A stretch of 64,000 nucleotides of DNA, taken from positions 1,984,001 to 2,048,000 of the forward strand of contig JACGCN010000003.1 in assembly GCA_014905825.1 (NCBI GenBank), in the 5' to 3' direction. Shown here one piece after another: positions 34,480-47,800 of the stretch. The stretch comes from Lyophyllum atratum (lineage: Eukaryota > Basidiomycota > Agaricomycetes > Agaricales > Lyophyllaceae). A model generated the notes under the pieces. It saw nothing but the letters and a program-made list of their open reading frames with translations, searched no databases and was not told the origin of the DNA. The position numbers were made by a program, and so were the translations under genes. How positions within the stretch are numbered: the first letter of the stretch is position 1; each line of letters opens with the position of its first letter.

Positions 34480-37400
34480 ATGAACGTCGCTGACCTGCTG
34501 CAAGACTCGCCCTCAGACGATCACCGCCGACGTCAGCCTCCAGTGGCAGACACCCAGCCTCCCCCGCCGGGACCGCCAGCACCTCCTGGTCCTCCAGCAC
34601 CGCAGACATCATCGTCACCGGCCTGGCACCGTCCCGCGTCCTCGTGGACTCAGCCACCCCCAAATCCTTATCCTCCGTCCTCCGGCCCCGCCCCTTACTC
34701 CACCTCAGAACGTCCCCCGCCCGCCGGACCGCCGTCGTCCACGGGTCCCGCACGTCCACGTCCTCCGCCTCCTGCCATGCCCTCCTCCGCTGGGCCCGCG
34801 CCCCCCATCTACCCTACCCCCGGCCCGCTCTTCCACGGCCCTGTCCCCCCGCCCCCACCAGTCAATGCCACCGCCCCCGCTCCAGCCGCCCCGCCATCGT
34901 CTTCCCCGCCGACGGCACCCGCAATGCACCATCGCCTCCCGCCGCCGCCGCCGTCGACACATCCCTCCCCAGCTATGGCGTCGCTCCGCCCGCTCGATGC
35001 CCAGATCGCGGGTGGCGGTGCTGGTGCTGTTGGTGGCGGTGTCTGGGGGCCGCCTCCGGGATCTGCCTTGGACCGTGACCGCCACGACCGCATGGACTCA
35101 TGGCCAGACCGTGAGCGCGAACGCGACAGAGAACGAGAACGCGACCGCGAGAGGGAGAGGGATCGGAGAAAAGGTGTGCCCCTTTTTTAACCTTTTTTTA
35201 AGGTGAGGTGATGCTGACATCTTCTGCAGAGGTTGATCAACAGGTGCCACCACAACATCAGCAGCATAGTCAACAACAACAACAACAGCAGCTGCACGCC
35301 AGACGTGATTCGAGTGGCAGCAACGCTCAGGCCCTACGTCGTCCGCGCAGCAACACCGCCAATAGCTCCACTACAAACACGGAAGTGGAGAAGGCCATGG
35401 ATGATGGGATGAGAGAGCGCGAGCGTGAGAGGGAGAGGGAGGTGTTTGCTCGGGACAGGGAGAGGGAGTACCGCGATCGTGATCGTGATAGAGAGAGTCA
35501 GATGCAGCAGCAGCAGCAGCATGCCCTCATGCATCCGCGCCAAACCCTGCCACCTCATATTCCCCGCGACCGTGAACGAGAGCGCGACCGAGAGAGGGAG
35601 AGACCACCCCCACCGCCACTTCCGCGCGACCCACGAGACGACCTGCCGCGCCCGCGGGACAAGGATCGTGAGCGAGAGCGGGAAAGAGAAAGGGAGCAGA
35701 GTAGGCAGGACATGGACGCCATTCGCGCCGTTCGTCAAAGCCAAAATCCCAACCCTAATACGGGCGCCACAAACCCAAACCCCACCTCTGCTCTCCCAAG
35801 CGCAAGCCAGAGCCGCACTCATACACCCACACTCGCATCAACGACTCCGCGTATGCCACCGGTGCCGCCCGCGGGTTCGAATTTGGCCATGTCGCCGTCT
35901 GGGATGATGCCGGGCGCTGGCGCTAATGTGGCACCGCCGGGCCCGGGTGCAGCTCCGCCGCCTCCCCAGCAGGAATTCCGCGGCCCGGGAGGGATAGGGA
36001 TGGGGAGTGGTGGATACCCTGTGGGTGGGAGAGGGACGCCTGCTGAGCGGGAGAGAGAAAGAGAAAGTCAAGGGGAGAGGGAGCGGGAGGCTCTGATGGG
36101 GAGGGAGAGGAGTCGAGATGCGGAATGGGAAAGGGAACGGGAACGGGAGAGGGAGAAAGATAGAGGAAGGGATAGAGAGAGGATGTACCCTCCCTATGGT
36201 GACAGGCCTATAGGAGGACTCGCTCTCGACCGTGAAAGGGAGAGGGAAAGAGAAAGGGAACGCAAAAGGAGCGGGGGGTTGGGCCGGGAGGGAGATCGCG
36301 ACAGGGAGAGGGACCGCGAACGCGAACGCGAAAGGGAGAGGGAACGAGACCGAGATCGTGACCTCCGAGGTACTCCAATGGCACACACTCCCTCTCTAGG
36401 CCCACCCGCCCCGCCTCACCCCTCACAGCTTCACCCGCACCAACAGCACCAATCCCTGCACGGTCACCCCCACCAGCACCCTCTCGGACACCCGGGCCCC
36501 GGCCCCGGCATGGGTCCAGGTCATCCCCACCAACTCCAGCAACAGCAACAGCAACAGCAACACCTCCACCTCCACGGACCCCCTCCACCCCCACCCACTC
36601 AGGGCCCAGGCCCAGGTCTGTACCACAAGCCGAGCACCAGCTTGCACAGTCATCACCCACTGCCGCTCTACGGTTCCCCGCCATCTGGGCCGATGATCCC
36701 GCCGTCCCAGGGCGCGGGACAGGCCCCACTTCCGCCGCCCATGGTTGGACCGGGCTTACCCCCCGTCCCTCCTCCTCCACAGCAACAGCAACTACAGCAG
36801 GAGCACCAGAGGCAGGAGCACCAGCGGCGGGAGCAGTTGCCGATTTTGTCGCTGGCCCCGTCTGCGGCTGTGCAGAGGCAGTATCAGAATCAGTTCCATA
36901 CGCAGTTTGTGCCGGGTTTGAACGCGGGTGGGAGTCGCGTTGGGTCGCCTGTGCCTGTGCCTGTGAAGGAGCGGGAGAGGGAAAGGGATGTGGGCAGGGA
37001 GCGGGAGAGAGATAGGGAGAGGGAAAGAGAGCGTGATAGGGAGCGGGAGCGGGATAGAGATCGGGAGAGGGAGCGGGATGGAGGCAGGGATCGTGAACGC
37101 GAACGGGAGCGGGAGCGAGAAAGGGAGCGCATCGAGCGTGATCGGGAGCTTGCCCTAGGCCCAGGTGCACCATCCGTACCCTCGAAGCGCACCAAGAGCG
37201 TCGCGGGCGGCAAGCCGAAGGAACAAGACCTCGAACGCGAACGGGAGCAGCAGCGGGAGCGGGAGCTTGAAGAAATGGGCCTGGGTCTGCAACGCCCGAA
37301 CCCTGCCCCGAACCCATGGTGGACTGGGCCTGGGGCACCACCGCCCCCGCCTCCCCCTCCCGTGCAGCAGCCACATGTGGGACCCGGGCTGGGTCCTGGT

Positions 37401-40015
37401 GTAGGCCCTGGCGACTATCCGCCATATCACCCGTACGAGCGGGTTGGGTACCCTCCTGGCGGTATGGGTGGGGAGGGGTTCTTCGTTGGTGGTAGGCCGG
37501 AAGGGCCGGGTGTAGCTGCTGGTGAGAGGACATGGGAGAGGTGGGGGGAAGAGTGGGAGGAGGAAAGAGAGGAGGAAGTGAAGGCGCGAGTGAGTGTGAA
37601 TTTGGGGACGTTCGTGTACCCGAAGGTGCCATTTCCCTACTTTTTTGATGTTGGGCCCCGAGTTGGTGGTAAAGAGGCGAAGGGCACGGCGGGCGAGGGA
37701 GAGAAGAAGAGGGATGGTGGGAGTGTGAAGGATGAGAAGGCGGGGACTCCTGCCGCGAAGGAAGTTCCGTCGGGTGCAGACGCTATGGAGGTGGATGTTC
37801 CTGCGCCTGCATCAGCCGTGCAGAGCGAAGCCATTAAATCAGCGGCCCCCATAGCGGAGGGTGTGAAAGCCATGGATGTGGATAAACTCAATGAGGAGGA
37901 TGACGAGGAGAAGGTCAAGGAGCGTAAGGAGCGGGAAAAGGCCCAAGGTAAAAGCGCAACTCCTCCTCACGAGCAGGACAAGGATCGGGAGAGCGTCAAG
38001 AAGGAGAAATCCAATACCCCGAAACCTGAGGAAAGGTTGGCCCCCGTCAACGCTAGTTCTAAAGTGGAGGCGTTTACCGTCGATATCGAGACGCTTGCCA
38101 CCGTCATCATCCCTAATAAGCACATTCCCCTCGAACGGCCCAAGCGTCTGCGCCTCTGGGGCGGCGGCGTCATCCCCCGGCCCAATCCCAACGCCCCACG
38201 CAAACGCCAACTACCCCCGGGGCCGCCGTCCTCGGATAAGCCACGCCGGACACCCAGCCGACGTGTCAGGAGAGTGTACACGGACGACTCGGATTTGTTC
38301 TTGTGTGCCGTGCATTCCGGGTGGGTCACTTGGAGCGGGGCGGCGGCGGCACGGGGTGAGGGTAAAGAGATGCGTGTGGAGATGAGGGTTTTGCGATGTG
38401 TTGGGGCGGAGGGTCCGGGTGCAGGGGCGGGAGTTGAGGTGTATCGCGGGAAGGAGGAAGTTGTGGGACGGTTCCTTGGGGGTCGAGGGGACAAGTATTT
38501 GGGACCTAGTGGAATTGAGGTCGTCAGGAAGGATGCGGATGTTGTTATGCAGGAACGGGGAGATGGAGAAGAGGACGATGGCAGGGGATTGGAGAGTGCA
38601 GCTTGGGGCGCCGGGCATGATGGCAGTGCCATTGAGATTGTCAATGTCCAGTTTGTCGAGGTACATACCGTCTTTCGTTCGTGCGTCGTGCCTTTGCTAA
38701 ACTCTTGGATTTTATAGAAGGCCTCTTCCACTGCTCTACGCGGTTTACGCAATCGCTCACAGCGGCTTCTGGAATACCACGAGCGCCGCTTGCACGTCGT
38801 CGGAGCACCACCCACATTCGAGCGACCTCCCACCTCGAGATTGGTGGGTCGCAAACGACGGAGAGGTTGGGACTGGCCAATGTACCAACCTCGCCGATTG
38901 CCGAATGCGACTGTACTAGACCCGATACGCGAGCAACTGGAAGAAGACGAGAACGCGGCGAAGTACCACGGTGATCCAGACGAGGATGCCTCAATGAACG
39001 TTCAGACTTTGGTATTTGGACTTAGCCCCGCTGGGGACATCCAAGCTGGGTCAGTGTCCTGCTTACAGTTTGGTAAAAGTGAAAATCCTGACATTCCTAC
39101 AGATTTAAATACGATCCTGAGGTCCTAACGGAGGTCTTGTTTCCTTCTCCTCTCACTGCGTTCGTACATCCACCCCCGAAGAAGCGTCGGCGCCTTAATG
39201 ACGATGTCGCTGAAATGGCAATGGACGTTGACGGCGACGGTACACCTCCTATAATCCGGTCGCTCATATTGGAGACGGCCAAGGAGAGTTATTTATTGTC
39301 GCCCAATGTCGGAAGCAGCATCCGGGAGTATGATATCTCGCTCATCCTGGAGGACGAGATCGACGACGCAGAAGGTCAACCCGTTGTCTTGGACTCTGTT
39401 CCTCATAGAAACCTGCCACCGACTACCGGTACTAATGGTACTGAAGCACCATCGAGCGCCACAGTCCTTCCGATTGATGTCCAGCGAGATTCAACCAAGA
39501 ATGCCCCACCAACCATTCCCGAGTCTGGTCCTCCAGATCCTCAAATTTTACCGTCGGGTCAATCTCTTCCCAGTACTGCCGACGCGTCCAAGGATGTTAA
39601 TTCCCCTACTCGCTTAGCCACCAATCCGAATCCTTTGACCCCAGTCGCTGAACCTCCCCAACCACCTTCAGCAACAGGTGATCACCCAGCCAATGCGCCC
39701 GAGGACCCCGCTCCTCCCGAACGCGGTGAAACCGCAGACATTCTGCCAACTACAGATCTGAATCCACATACCGCCAATTCTCCCGTGAACAACCCCCTCT
39801 CCCCATCCACTGTGCCCATCGAAGTGCTCGAGGACAAAGCAAAACCACTGCCGTTGCAGACGCTGCAGCAGAACCTGGGAGCAGATATGTTCAGGTTCAC
39901 GAAGGAAGGTGTGTATGTCGCAGATGGGCTGAACGAGGAGACGAATGTGAGGACAGAGTGGGTCGTGCAAGTGAAAAGGTGGAGATGGGGGCCGGAAGGG
40001 CAGGAGCTGAAGTAG
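34480..40015 (+). CDS. Rxt3-like subunit of the Rpd3L histone deacetylase complex
   Basis: The recognisable core is an Rxt3 domain near nt 38100–38700: NKHIPLERPKRLRLWGG, then VRRVYTDDSDLFLCAVHSGW, then EVVGRFLGGRGDKYLG. Rxt3 is a non-catalytic subunit of the large Rpd3 deacetylase complex in the nucleus. Most of the roughly 1,790-residue protein is low-complexity: Pro-rich (34550–34980), Gln-rich, and several long Arg/Glu/Asp arrays (35100–35170, 35410–35500, 35560–35700, 36040–36370, 36970–37150, 37880–37990). Downstream exons carry RRGWDWPMYQPRRLP and PPPKKRRRLNDD, a likely nuclear signal, and end GPEGQELK. Introns lie at 35175–35229, about 38661–38717, and about 39050–39102. I prefer ATG 34480 (MNVADLLQDSPSDD) over 34342, whose extra residues would be an odd hydrophobic repeat. 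Confidence 0.75.
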
Positions 40016-40235
40016 CCTCAACTTGTTGCTAATACTGGTGTAATATATTTCTTATAACATGTTAAGTATATAATTGTTAGTCTTATTCCACTTGCCTCAA
40101 TCTGACATCTTGGAATAAATGCGCTCATTCACAATGAATTCATGGTCATCTACCAGGTCACAATAAAAGAATTTGCCAGCACATTTAAATAGTTTACGGA
40201 CTGCTTGGAGAGAAGCTTAAGTTAGCTCCCTACAT

Positions 40236-40319
40236 GGGCACATGGTGTAGTTGGTTATCACGCCCGCTTAGCATTGAGTTGCGTGCGGGCGGTCCCCGGT
40301 TCAATTCCGGGTGTGTCCA
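40236..40319 (+). tRNA. tRNA-Ala (anticodon AGC) with a 10-nt intron
   Basis: All arms fold. The acceptor stem is GGGCACA/TGTGTCC with G3:U70, the alanine identity pair, and discriminator A. The D arm is GTGTAGTTGGTTATCAC, the anticodon stem CCCGC/GCGGG, and the T arm CCCGG-TTCAATT-CCGGG. The anticodon loop reads TTAGCA, giving AGC at 40270–40272. A 10-nt insert TTGAGTTGCG at 40274–40283 follows position 37, the canonical tRNA intron site, and the loop closes with T at 40284. The five-base variable loop excludes a Leu tRNA read with TAG. It lies between the Rxt3-like and ZNF511-like genes. Confidence 0.93.
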
Positions 40320-40321
40320 AG

Positions 40322-40326
40322 TTTTT
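40322..40326 (+). terminator. RNA polymerase III terminator of tRNA-Ala
   Basis: A run of five T residues starts three bases after the mature tRNA end, as expected for Pol III termination. A second T run follows a few bases on. Confidence 0.75.
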
Positions 40327-40489
40327 GTTTTGGCCATCGCTCATGTTTCATGAGCGAAGAGCACCGCCCAGAACAAAATACATATCGTGTCGAACTTTCA
40401 CGCCTAGTTATCGTTGTGAGGGGCCAGGAGACCGCAACATGATTCCATGAGATACCTATATGTACAGCAATACATGACAATTCCCGACC

Positions 40490-41625
40490 TCAAGCGGCGC
40501 CACCCCTGTGCCCGTTCGAGCCTCTGCCTCTTGGCTGCACATGAATGATCCCTGCACGACCCCTCCCAGCACGACCCAGAGGGGGTTGAAATGCCGAGGG
40601 CACATGGGAATCGATGTCCATACCCGATTGCGGATGTGGCCCGCCTCTCCCTCGCCCCCACCCTCCCCTTCCCCTCCCGCGCCGGCCACGACCGCCATTG
40701 CCTCTGTCTCCATATCCTACTCCTCGCTCCGCACTATGAAGAAAACCACCTTTCATACCCCCGCGCCCGAATCGAATCGAGGGTGGCACGAGGGTCAGCG
40801 AATCCATGGTATCTGCAAGCCCGTCGAGAGTGTCATCTATGCTTAGATCACGATCCGTTCCTAGTATATGGTCCCGGTCTCCATTTGTCTCTGGTCCGTT
40901 CTCGGTATCCACATCAATGGCAGCGTCTTCGGCGTGCTCGTCGTCATCGTCGTCGTCATCGTCTTTCATTTCCCTGGCCTTCCACTCTCCTCGAATCAAA
41001 GTAGCTCCCTCACCCCATCGCTTCAACAGGCCACCAACGCCTTTATTCGTGACACCAAAGAAATATTCCTTGGGGTAAGCGTGCGCCTGGATTAAGTGGA
41101 GTCGCCGTGTCTTTGGTGTCGAGAAAAGCCGTTCACAAGATGTGAGATGGCATGCAAACTAGCATCGTGACAATTAGAATGAGATCAGTAAATAATATGC
41201 GGTATAGAATACACACGATCTTATCTCCCCTGTCCTTCCGGACAGCAGCTAAAGGATCATGACATTCCGTTTGATGCTGAAGTAGATATCAGGGATGATG
41301 AAGTGTTAGATCGACAGTGGATGGGGTATATCTCACTCGCACTCACCAGCTCCAATAGCCGCGCATCAGGGAATACAGCACCACATCCACCTTGCTCGCA
41401 CACATGCGCGTGGTACGTAGCATAGTGAGTCTCCAGATCCCGCGTGCTCGCCAAAGGCGTCGGCCGATGGTTGCATGTCGGAGGCAGCGTACATAGAAGC
41501 GGATGGCCATTGACGCCTGATCCAGTGCGAGACGACTTGCTCGGGGGAGACGCCTCCGCTGTGGACGTCGAAGACGATGAAGAGGTATGAGATGGTGCTC
41601 GATGCCGTTTGAAACTAGACGACAT
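40490..41625 (-). CDS. ZNF511-like C2H2 zinc finger protein
   Basis: After a Ser-rich start (MSSSFKRHRAPSHTSSSSS), three zinc-finger-like units follow: LLCTLPPTCNHRPT...LETHYATYH, then HVCEQGGCGAVFPDARLLEL|HQTECH across an intron, then FACHLTSCERLFSTPKTRRL with HLIQAHAYP. The sequence YPKEYFFGVTNKGVGGLLKR matches the conserved tail of the ZNF511 family, whose function is poorly known. The C-terminus has an acidic run (DDDDDDDDEHAEDA) and a long Gly/Arg-rich tail (GRGRRGRGRGGWGRGRGG) typical of RNA- or nucleic-acid-binding proteins. Introns are inferred near 41335–41270 and 41220–41140. The stop TGA is at 40490–40492. It lies 261 bp upstream of the stop of the next minus-strand gene. Confidence 0.8.
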
Positions 41626-41886
41626 CGTGGGGTGTCGAAGAGCACTAGCGCCCTGCGTGGAATCGGATATCCATCACAAGGTGGCAGTAAAAGCGTGACG
41701 TATGTGTACTACAAACGCTTATTGTTAACTGGAGTATTATATTTGGCGCTGCCAACAATGGGTCCTACATACATCCGCAAGGGGAGGGGAATAACATACG
41801 TTTTGAATGAAAAGGAAGAAAAGCATGAAGTAGCGAAACAATGACAATGCATCCAGGATAAATATTCTAAAGGTCCATGTTTGTGG

Positions 41887-44800
41887 TCATCTCCACGCCG
41901 ACGGCTGCCGCGTCGTTTCTGGCGAGTTTGGTGGGGAGAAGTACGACTGAGGATAGTAGTTTTCTTGCTCCGTTGGTGACGAAAGAGGTCCAGGGGGATA
42001 AAGTGGGATGGTCGGAATGAGCTGAATCACATTCTGCGCAATAACTTTCGATCGGCTTCCGCCTTGCGGCGTTGTTTCCACCACGTTCATGACAGCGTGC
42101 ACCTGCGCTTCCTGCGCCATGCTCTCGCCCATTTCCTTCGCCGGTGTCGCCGTGATACTAGCTCCCACCCCCCTCCCATCCCAAATGCACCGTACATCGT
42201 GTCCTGGGATGATCTGCACCAACCTTCCAGTCCCGATGTCGCGGATCTCGATGAAGCGAGAGTCAAAGATCAGGACGTAGGGTGAATGGAGCGCGACCTT
42301 CTCAGCAGTGCCTTCCCATTCGACAGTGCCCGCTTGTCGACTCGGATCTCCGTGCTTGTCAACGTAGAGGCCGAATTCTAACAGAGAGATTCATCAGAAT
42401 ACCGTCGTTGCTTGCTCGTGGAGTGCATACCATCATAGCACAGAAGGAATTCATCATCCTTCGACCTGAACATGCCCATCGGACGGCAAGATTCACATCG
42501 TTTAGCCAACGCCGTCCTCGGGTCCTCTAGGAGAGGTATCGTGACGCTGTTGAAGCTGGAAAATCGCAGCAGACGATTAAGCAAAGGCGCCACCAAAGCC
42601 GAGTGATGACTTACTCGTTCAAATCCATGATCTCAAAGCCTTTGGCACAAAGGACGACGATCCGCGCCTTCAAGAAGATTAGGTCGAAGGACTCCGTAGG
42701 CAAGAAGAAGTCCCTGTAGACGCGGAACCATTCCGACTTGGCCGACCGGAACCCGAGACGAGAGCCGAATCCAACAGGAGCTTTCACTTTCTCAGTGATC
42801 TTGTCGCTAACTGGCTCAAGGACACGGAAAATGCTTTCCAGCTATATAACGATTTGCGTAAGCAAACAATCAATGCATGTCGAGATACACAACCCACCCC
42901 TTTCTTTTTCATGTAGATGATAAGTGTTCGCCCGTGTAGGGTACCCACGCTGAAGAAATGCACGTCCTTGGTTCCGTTGAGTTTCTGAGGAACATGATTA
43001 GGCTGGCCATGTCCATGATGGTTCTGAGGCTGTGTTGGGACGAGGGCTTCAATGTGATATGCAAAGAGTGACTGAAGCACCAGCTTCAGTTACATGGATA
43101 CAAAGGATATTCAACGGCATACCTTGTCCGCCAGCACAAGGAAGATACCGAATTCTTCCAGCATCGCGCATTGTGTGACCATTTTCAAATGAAGAACACG
43201 TCGCATGGCTGTGCAGGGAGGAATTAGCAAGCTTCAATCACGAATCTTTGCAATTTACATTTTGGGTCCTGTTGATATCCAATCCATACTCCTTCCGCGC
43301 AACCAACAGCCACGAGAGGACGGCCATTCGAGGTCGCTGATGGCGATCAGTATCTAGATCATCAAGGAACCTGGGGCATACTCACTGAAAGGTACGGAGC
43401 ACGTAACCTTGCCCGTGAAGGCATTATCTTGATTCCAACCAGGCGACGTGGTATTGGCCACCATCGATGGGATCAGGAACGTGTCGGCACTGAGCGTCTC
43501 GACTTCGAATACCTTGTTCGACTCTTGAACGACCTTGCGCAACCCAAGCGCCTCCTCCAACTTCGACATCCACTCGTTACGAGCCTGTGCAGACTCCGCG
43601 TAGAGCACGTACGGGCCACCCATTCGCCCGTTGTGGTGAAGAGTCAAAGGATAGACCGACCGCGAATCGGTGGCGCTCTCAGGCGAAATTCCCGGCATGG
43701 CCGAATTGGCACGGTCCGCATGCCTCTCTCCTCGAAGACCACCAAGGATACCTGTACTTCTCTGAGTTGGCGGGTCGGTGAAATTGACAAGAGTAAGAAG
43801 GTCCAGAGGTATCGGCTGCACAAGAGGCTTAGATTGGTGCATCTGATATTTGAAGGATCATCGACATACCCTCCTGTTAACCTGATACTTAGTGACCCCA
43901 TCCTTGTCTTTGAGCTTCGTCATGACCACTGTATGTCCAAGTCAGTACTTGAGGGCACATAAACTACTCGAAGACTAACTGTAATTGTCAAAAACAAGGA
44001 CGAAGAGTTCACTCCATCCATTCCACTCGAGACCACTCTCGGGTTGACGAAGAAGCTTGCCTGAATGAATCAACGACCGGTTCTTGTTTAAGAGATCCAT
44101 GTCCTATCGAGATGATCAGCACCTGGACAGCGAGATCACAAACGTGACTTCACGTACGATTGATTCTCCTGGCTTGAAGACCAGATTCGAGTTGTACCTC
44201 CACAACTCAACCTTCTGCTTCGCGGAGGCGACACCAGGCTCAGTCTCCTTCCCAAGTGACTTGATCAAATCAATGACCCCAGGAATGGCTTGGATGTCGC
44301 CATGCTCAGCGGGCGTCTCCTCAAGTATACCCTTCAACAGCAACTCATAACGGAGCAGCCGAGGAATAGGACGGTTTATGAAGTTCTTCATGTCCAGACG
44401 ATGAGCGTCTGGATGACGAACGCACGACTAAACGCAATGAAGTAAGAACCTGAAACATTCCTCGTTAAAAAGCGGCGTACATCGACAAATGTCTTGAACG
44501 CGAGGTTATTAGCCATCTCGTCGTCAATCCTATATGCCGCAATGGGGTAGTTGGGGATGTACTCCATATATGCGTCCCTGAAGGTAAGCGCCGCATCCAT
44601 CAGTGGCTCGATGACACTGCTGATTGTCGGATGTTGGTCCCGCTGAATTTCAAGTAGTCTGTCCACAAGTGTGCGATGATGGCTATACAACTGCCCGTAG
44701 TTGTGGAACACATCGTCAATGAATTCATCTAGCCGGTCGCGGGCGATGATGGGTGGTTCCAAGTTACGCAGCGGGATAATGTACATCTGTCGAGCGAAAG

Positions 44801-47800
44801 GTCAGCAGTGCCTCTACATCACCGAACAATGAATGGGTTACATTCTCTATGTTCTCCAAGTCCTTAACGTACGCCATTTCACCTTTGATCAATTCAAAGA
44901 TAATTCTGGGCACTTTGTTAGCCATCCACTCATCCCATCACGTCGAAAGGAACCTCACGATTGACGTTTGGCTTCGCCCTTCGGCAGAGCCTCCCTAACT
45001 TCAGCTGACACGAGATCATGCCACTCCCACTTTCCAGGAGCACCTTTACCCATGGCGGACTGGAAGGTCCGCAGCTGGGCAACGGATTGCAGATTCTTGA
45101 TAGCATCGATGGCGAGCACCAAGAACTCTTTATCTGCGTTTCCCGGGGCTGTTAATTCGAGGAGACGCTCGAGCTGTCCGGGATACTTCTGCAGGTGCTC
45201 AGCTGGACGGTTCAGGAAGTGTTTCAAGTCGAGACGGAGTGAATCCCCTTGTCGAGTGGACTGACGCAAGCACTTCTGAGGAATGGGTAGGATCGCATGA
45301 TCAGGATTCATAGTGACAGGAAGGAGAAAGCGATCAAACCTCGAGGAAGATCCTGAACTGCGGGTTGCTCTCTATCTCATCCTTCAGCCTCTTTTCCGCA
45401 ATGGGATGGTGGCCGATATATATAGGATACGCCAATCTGAATTCGGTCGCAGCGTCAAGAAAGATGTCGCCAATCGCCCCGATGACATGACCCTCTTCAC
45501 GTTGCCGAACATACATAACCTCGATAAGGCGCCGGTTGCATTCCCGAAGGTCAAGCATGTTTCCGAAGACGTCATCAATGAACTCTTCAACATTCGATAA
45601 GATGACAGGAGGGTTTGCATGTCTTAAGGGCTTGATGAAGTTCGATTCGACGATATCGAGATCCTGCACGTATTGCTCCTCCTTCTCGATAAGGTGGTGG
45701 ATGATGCTAGTTCAAGATATTCATTACATCTAATATGACGACGCAGAGAAAAAGGTACATACTTTTGTCGGCTGACTTCCGTTTCCGACAGGTGCTTGGT
45801 GACCTCTGGGCCGACTTTGACTTCCCACGTCTTGCTCACTACCAGCGTCTCCTCTGGCGATGAAACAGGCCCCATGATCGAGTTGCCCTGGATGACATGA
45901 ACTTAGTTCTAGTGCCTGCGCAGTTTTCATGGTGATGTTCTACGTACCCTTCGAGGACAGAGATATGCATAACAAGGGGAGCCGTCGCCGCAACTTGGGG
46001 CATAGCACCGCGTGAGCATAGTGACAACACCTGTGGGCAGCTCTTCCTGCTCAGGAGGACCATCGGATGCGCCATCTATGTCGCTCAAGAACGTATACAC
46101 ATCCTCGACATTATCTTGAAGTGGTCGACTATCCCATTCGACTTCGACGAAGAATAGCTGGCTTTGGAGACTCCTCGCAACCTGAAGTGCAGCCCGCCGA
46201 TCGTTGGTTGAAACACCATGATTGATGGCCAGCTCTCGTTGGATTTGAGATTGAATCGTCGACTGCATAACCAGAGGTAAGCATAACTCGAGGGATATAA
46301 GTCAAATAATACGCACCACAACATCCTTCCCAGTGAATGCTCGTTCGTATCGGACGCCACCCTTCGTCTGGACACTACGAGGTACCTTATCTCGCAGTTG
46401 GACCGCCATGTGGGATAACAGAGAGAAGTTGATGAAGCGATTCTCATCCTCGTCATCCTCGTCCTGCCAGTATTCTTCTTCCTCAAGTTCGAGCTCAGTG
46501 TGCAGCTCCAAGGGTCCCGTTTGGTCGTAGTTCGCCAATGTCCTCAACATATCACTTGGATTTCGCTCAAGGTGCGCACCCGTGTTAGCGTATAGACGCG
46601 TGTGATCTTGAGGTTCATGTTCAGCATAATGATGCGGGGGTGGAGGTGGCGGGACGGGATATTCATAACTAGGATCCTGATGTTGTGAGCGAGCATAAAG
46701 GTCGGCAGGCGGCGGTGGGGGTGGGGGCGGAGCGACATGAGTCATTGACGAGGTTGGACCAGTCGAACGATGGTCGTTGAAAGGCATGCTAGCGACAGAA
46801 GACGAATTTGTTAAGTATCCTACTCGTGATGATCCTGATCCGTTCCGTTCCAGTCGAGGGTCGGTATCTGCTACGGGTATTAGTATAGAGTGATGTCGAT
46901 TGTAGAATACGGACAGTATGAAGATGCATCATCAATGGAAGCTGTGAAGGACGACGCAGGAAGAACTGGACTAGCCAGTTGGTCCCGCGGATAAGAGGCA
47001 GGGTAGCTCTGGGCGCTGGAAGACCGGGAGACTGAAGGGTTGTGCTGGTAAGGGTCAGCAGGCTTTTGATAAGACCAATCCGAATTAATGCTTCGGTTGT
47101 CGATGTTGTCCCGGCCATATACAGGCGATGAAGGATAATCTGCATTGTACATGCCAGGGGCGGTTGGAGGAAGAGCGCCGGGAGGGCGATACGACGATTC
47201 GCGAGATACGGGACTTGAGTATCCGCTAGAGCTGGACTCGTAGGAAGCATGGCTAAGCACTCGAGCAGGAGGACGAGGGTTGGAAGGCAGGCCTGTAGCT
47301 CCAGGTCGCACTGTGCTGTGAGCTGGGGCAGCAGGTAGTCGCCGTCCGTTGGCATTTGCAGCAGTCGCTTTGCGCAGCAGGTCGTTGGAAGATGTGGTAG
47401 ACGAATACGAGTCAATGCTGTAATGTCCTGAGCGCTGGGGCGAAGGAGCGCCGGGATCGTGATATGGATCCGGTTCGGGCATCGAGAGCGGCGTAGTAGG
47501 AGATGAAGAGGCCGAGGCGCCTCCAGGAGTTGGTGGCAAACGTCGCACAGTGTTCACTTTGGGTGATACTTCTGGCTGGTGCCGGGAACCCCCAGGTGAT
47601 GTCCCTTGCGCATCTGCAACAAAGAGCATCCAGATAGTGTTAGCATCTGAAATCTACCCTGATGGAGGCCGTTACGCACAGCTATGAGATCCATTTGGCG
47701 TTGCAGCATATTTCTGGGTTGGCGACGTCAAAAGATTGTTTTCTCCTCCATATGCACTGTATATCTCTTCCAGATGTCCGCTTGGTGGCGCAGCTGGGGT

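Noticed and set aside
36208..37632. A 474-codon open frame on the minus strand
   Set aside because: It is the mirror of the Arg/Glu and Pro-rich coding sequence of the Rxt3-like gene. Low-complexity GA/CT-rich DNA lacks stops on the opposite strand, and its predicted protein is similarly repetitive with no domain.
40268..40270. Reading the tRNA anticodon as TAG (Leu)
   Set aside because: The variable loop is only five bases, while Leu tRNAs have a long variable arm, and the G3:U70 pair together with loop TTAGCA fits Ala(AGC).
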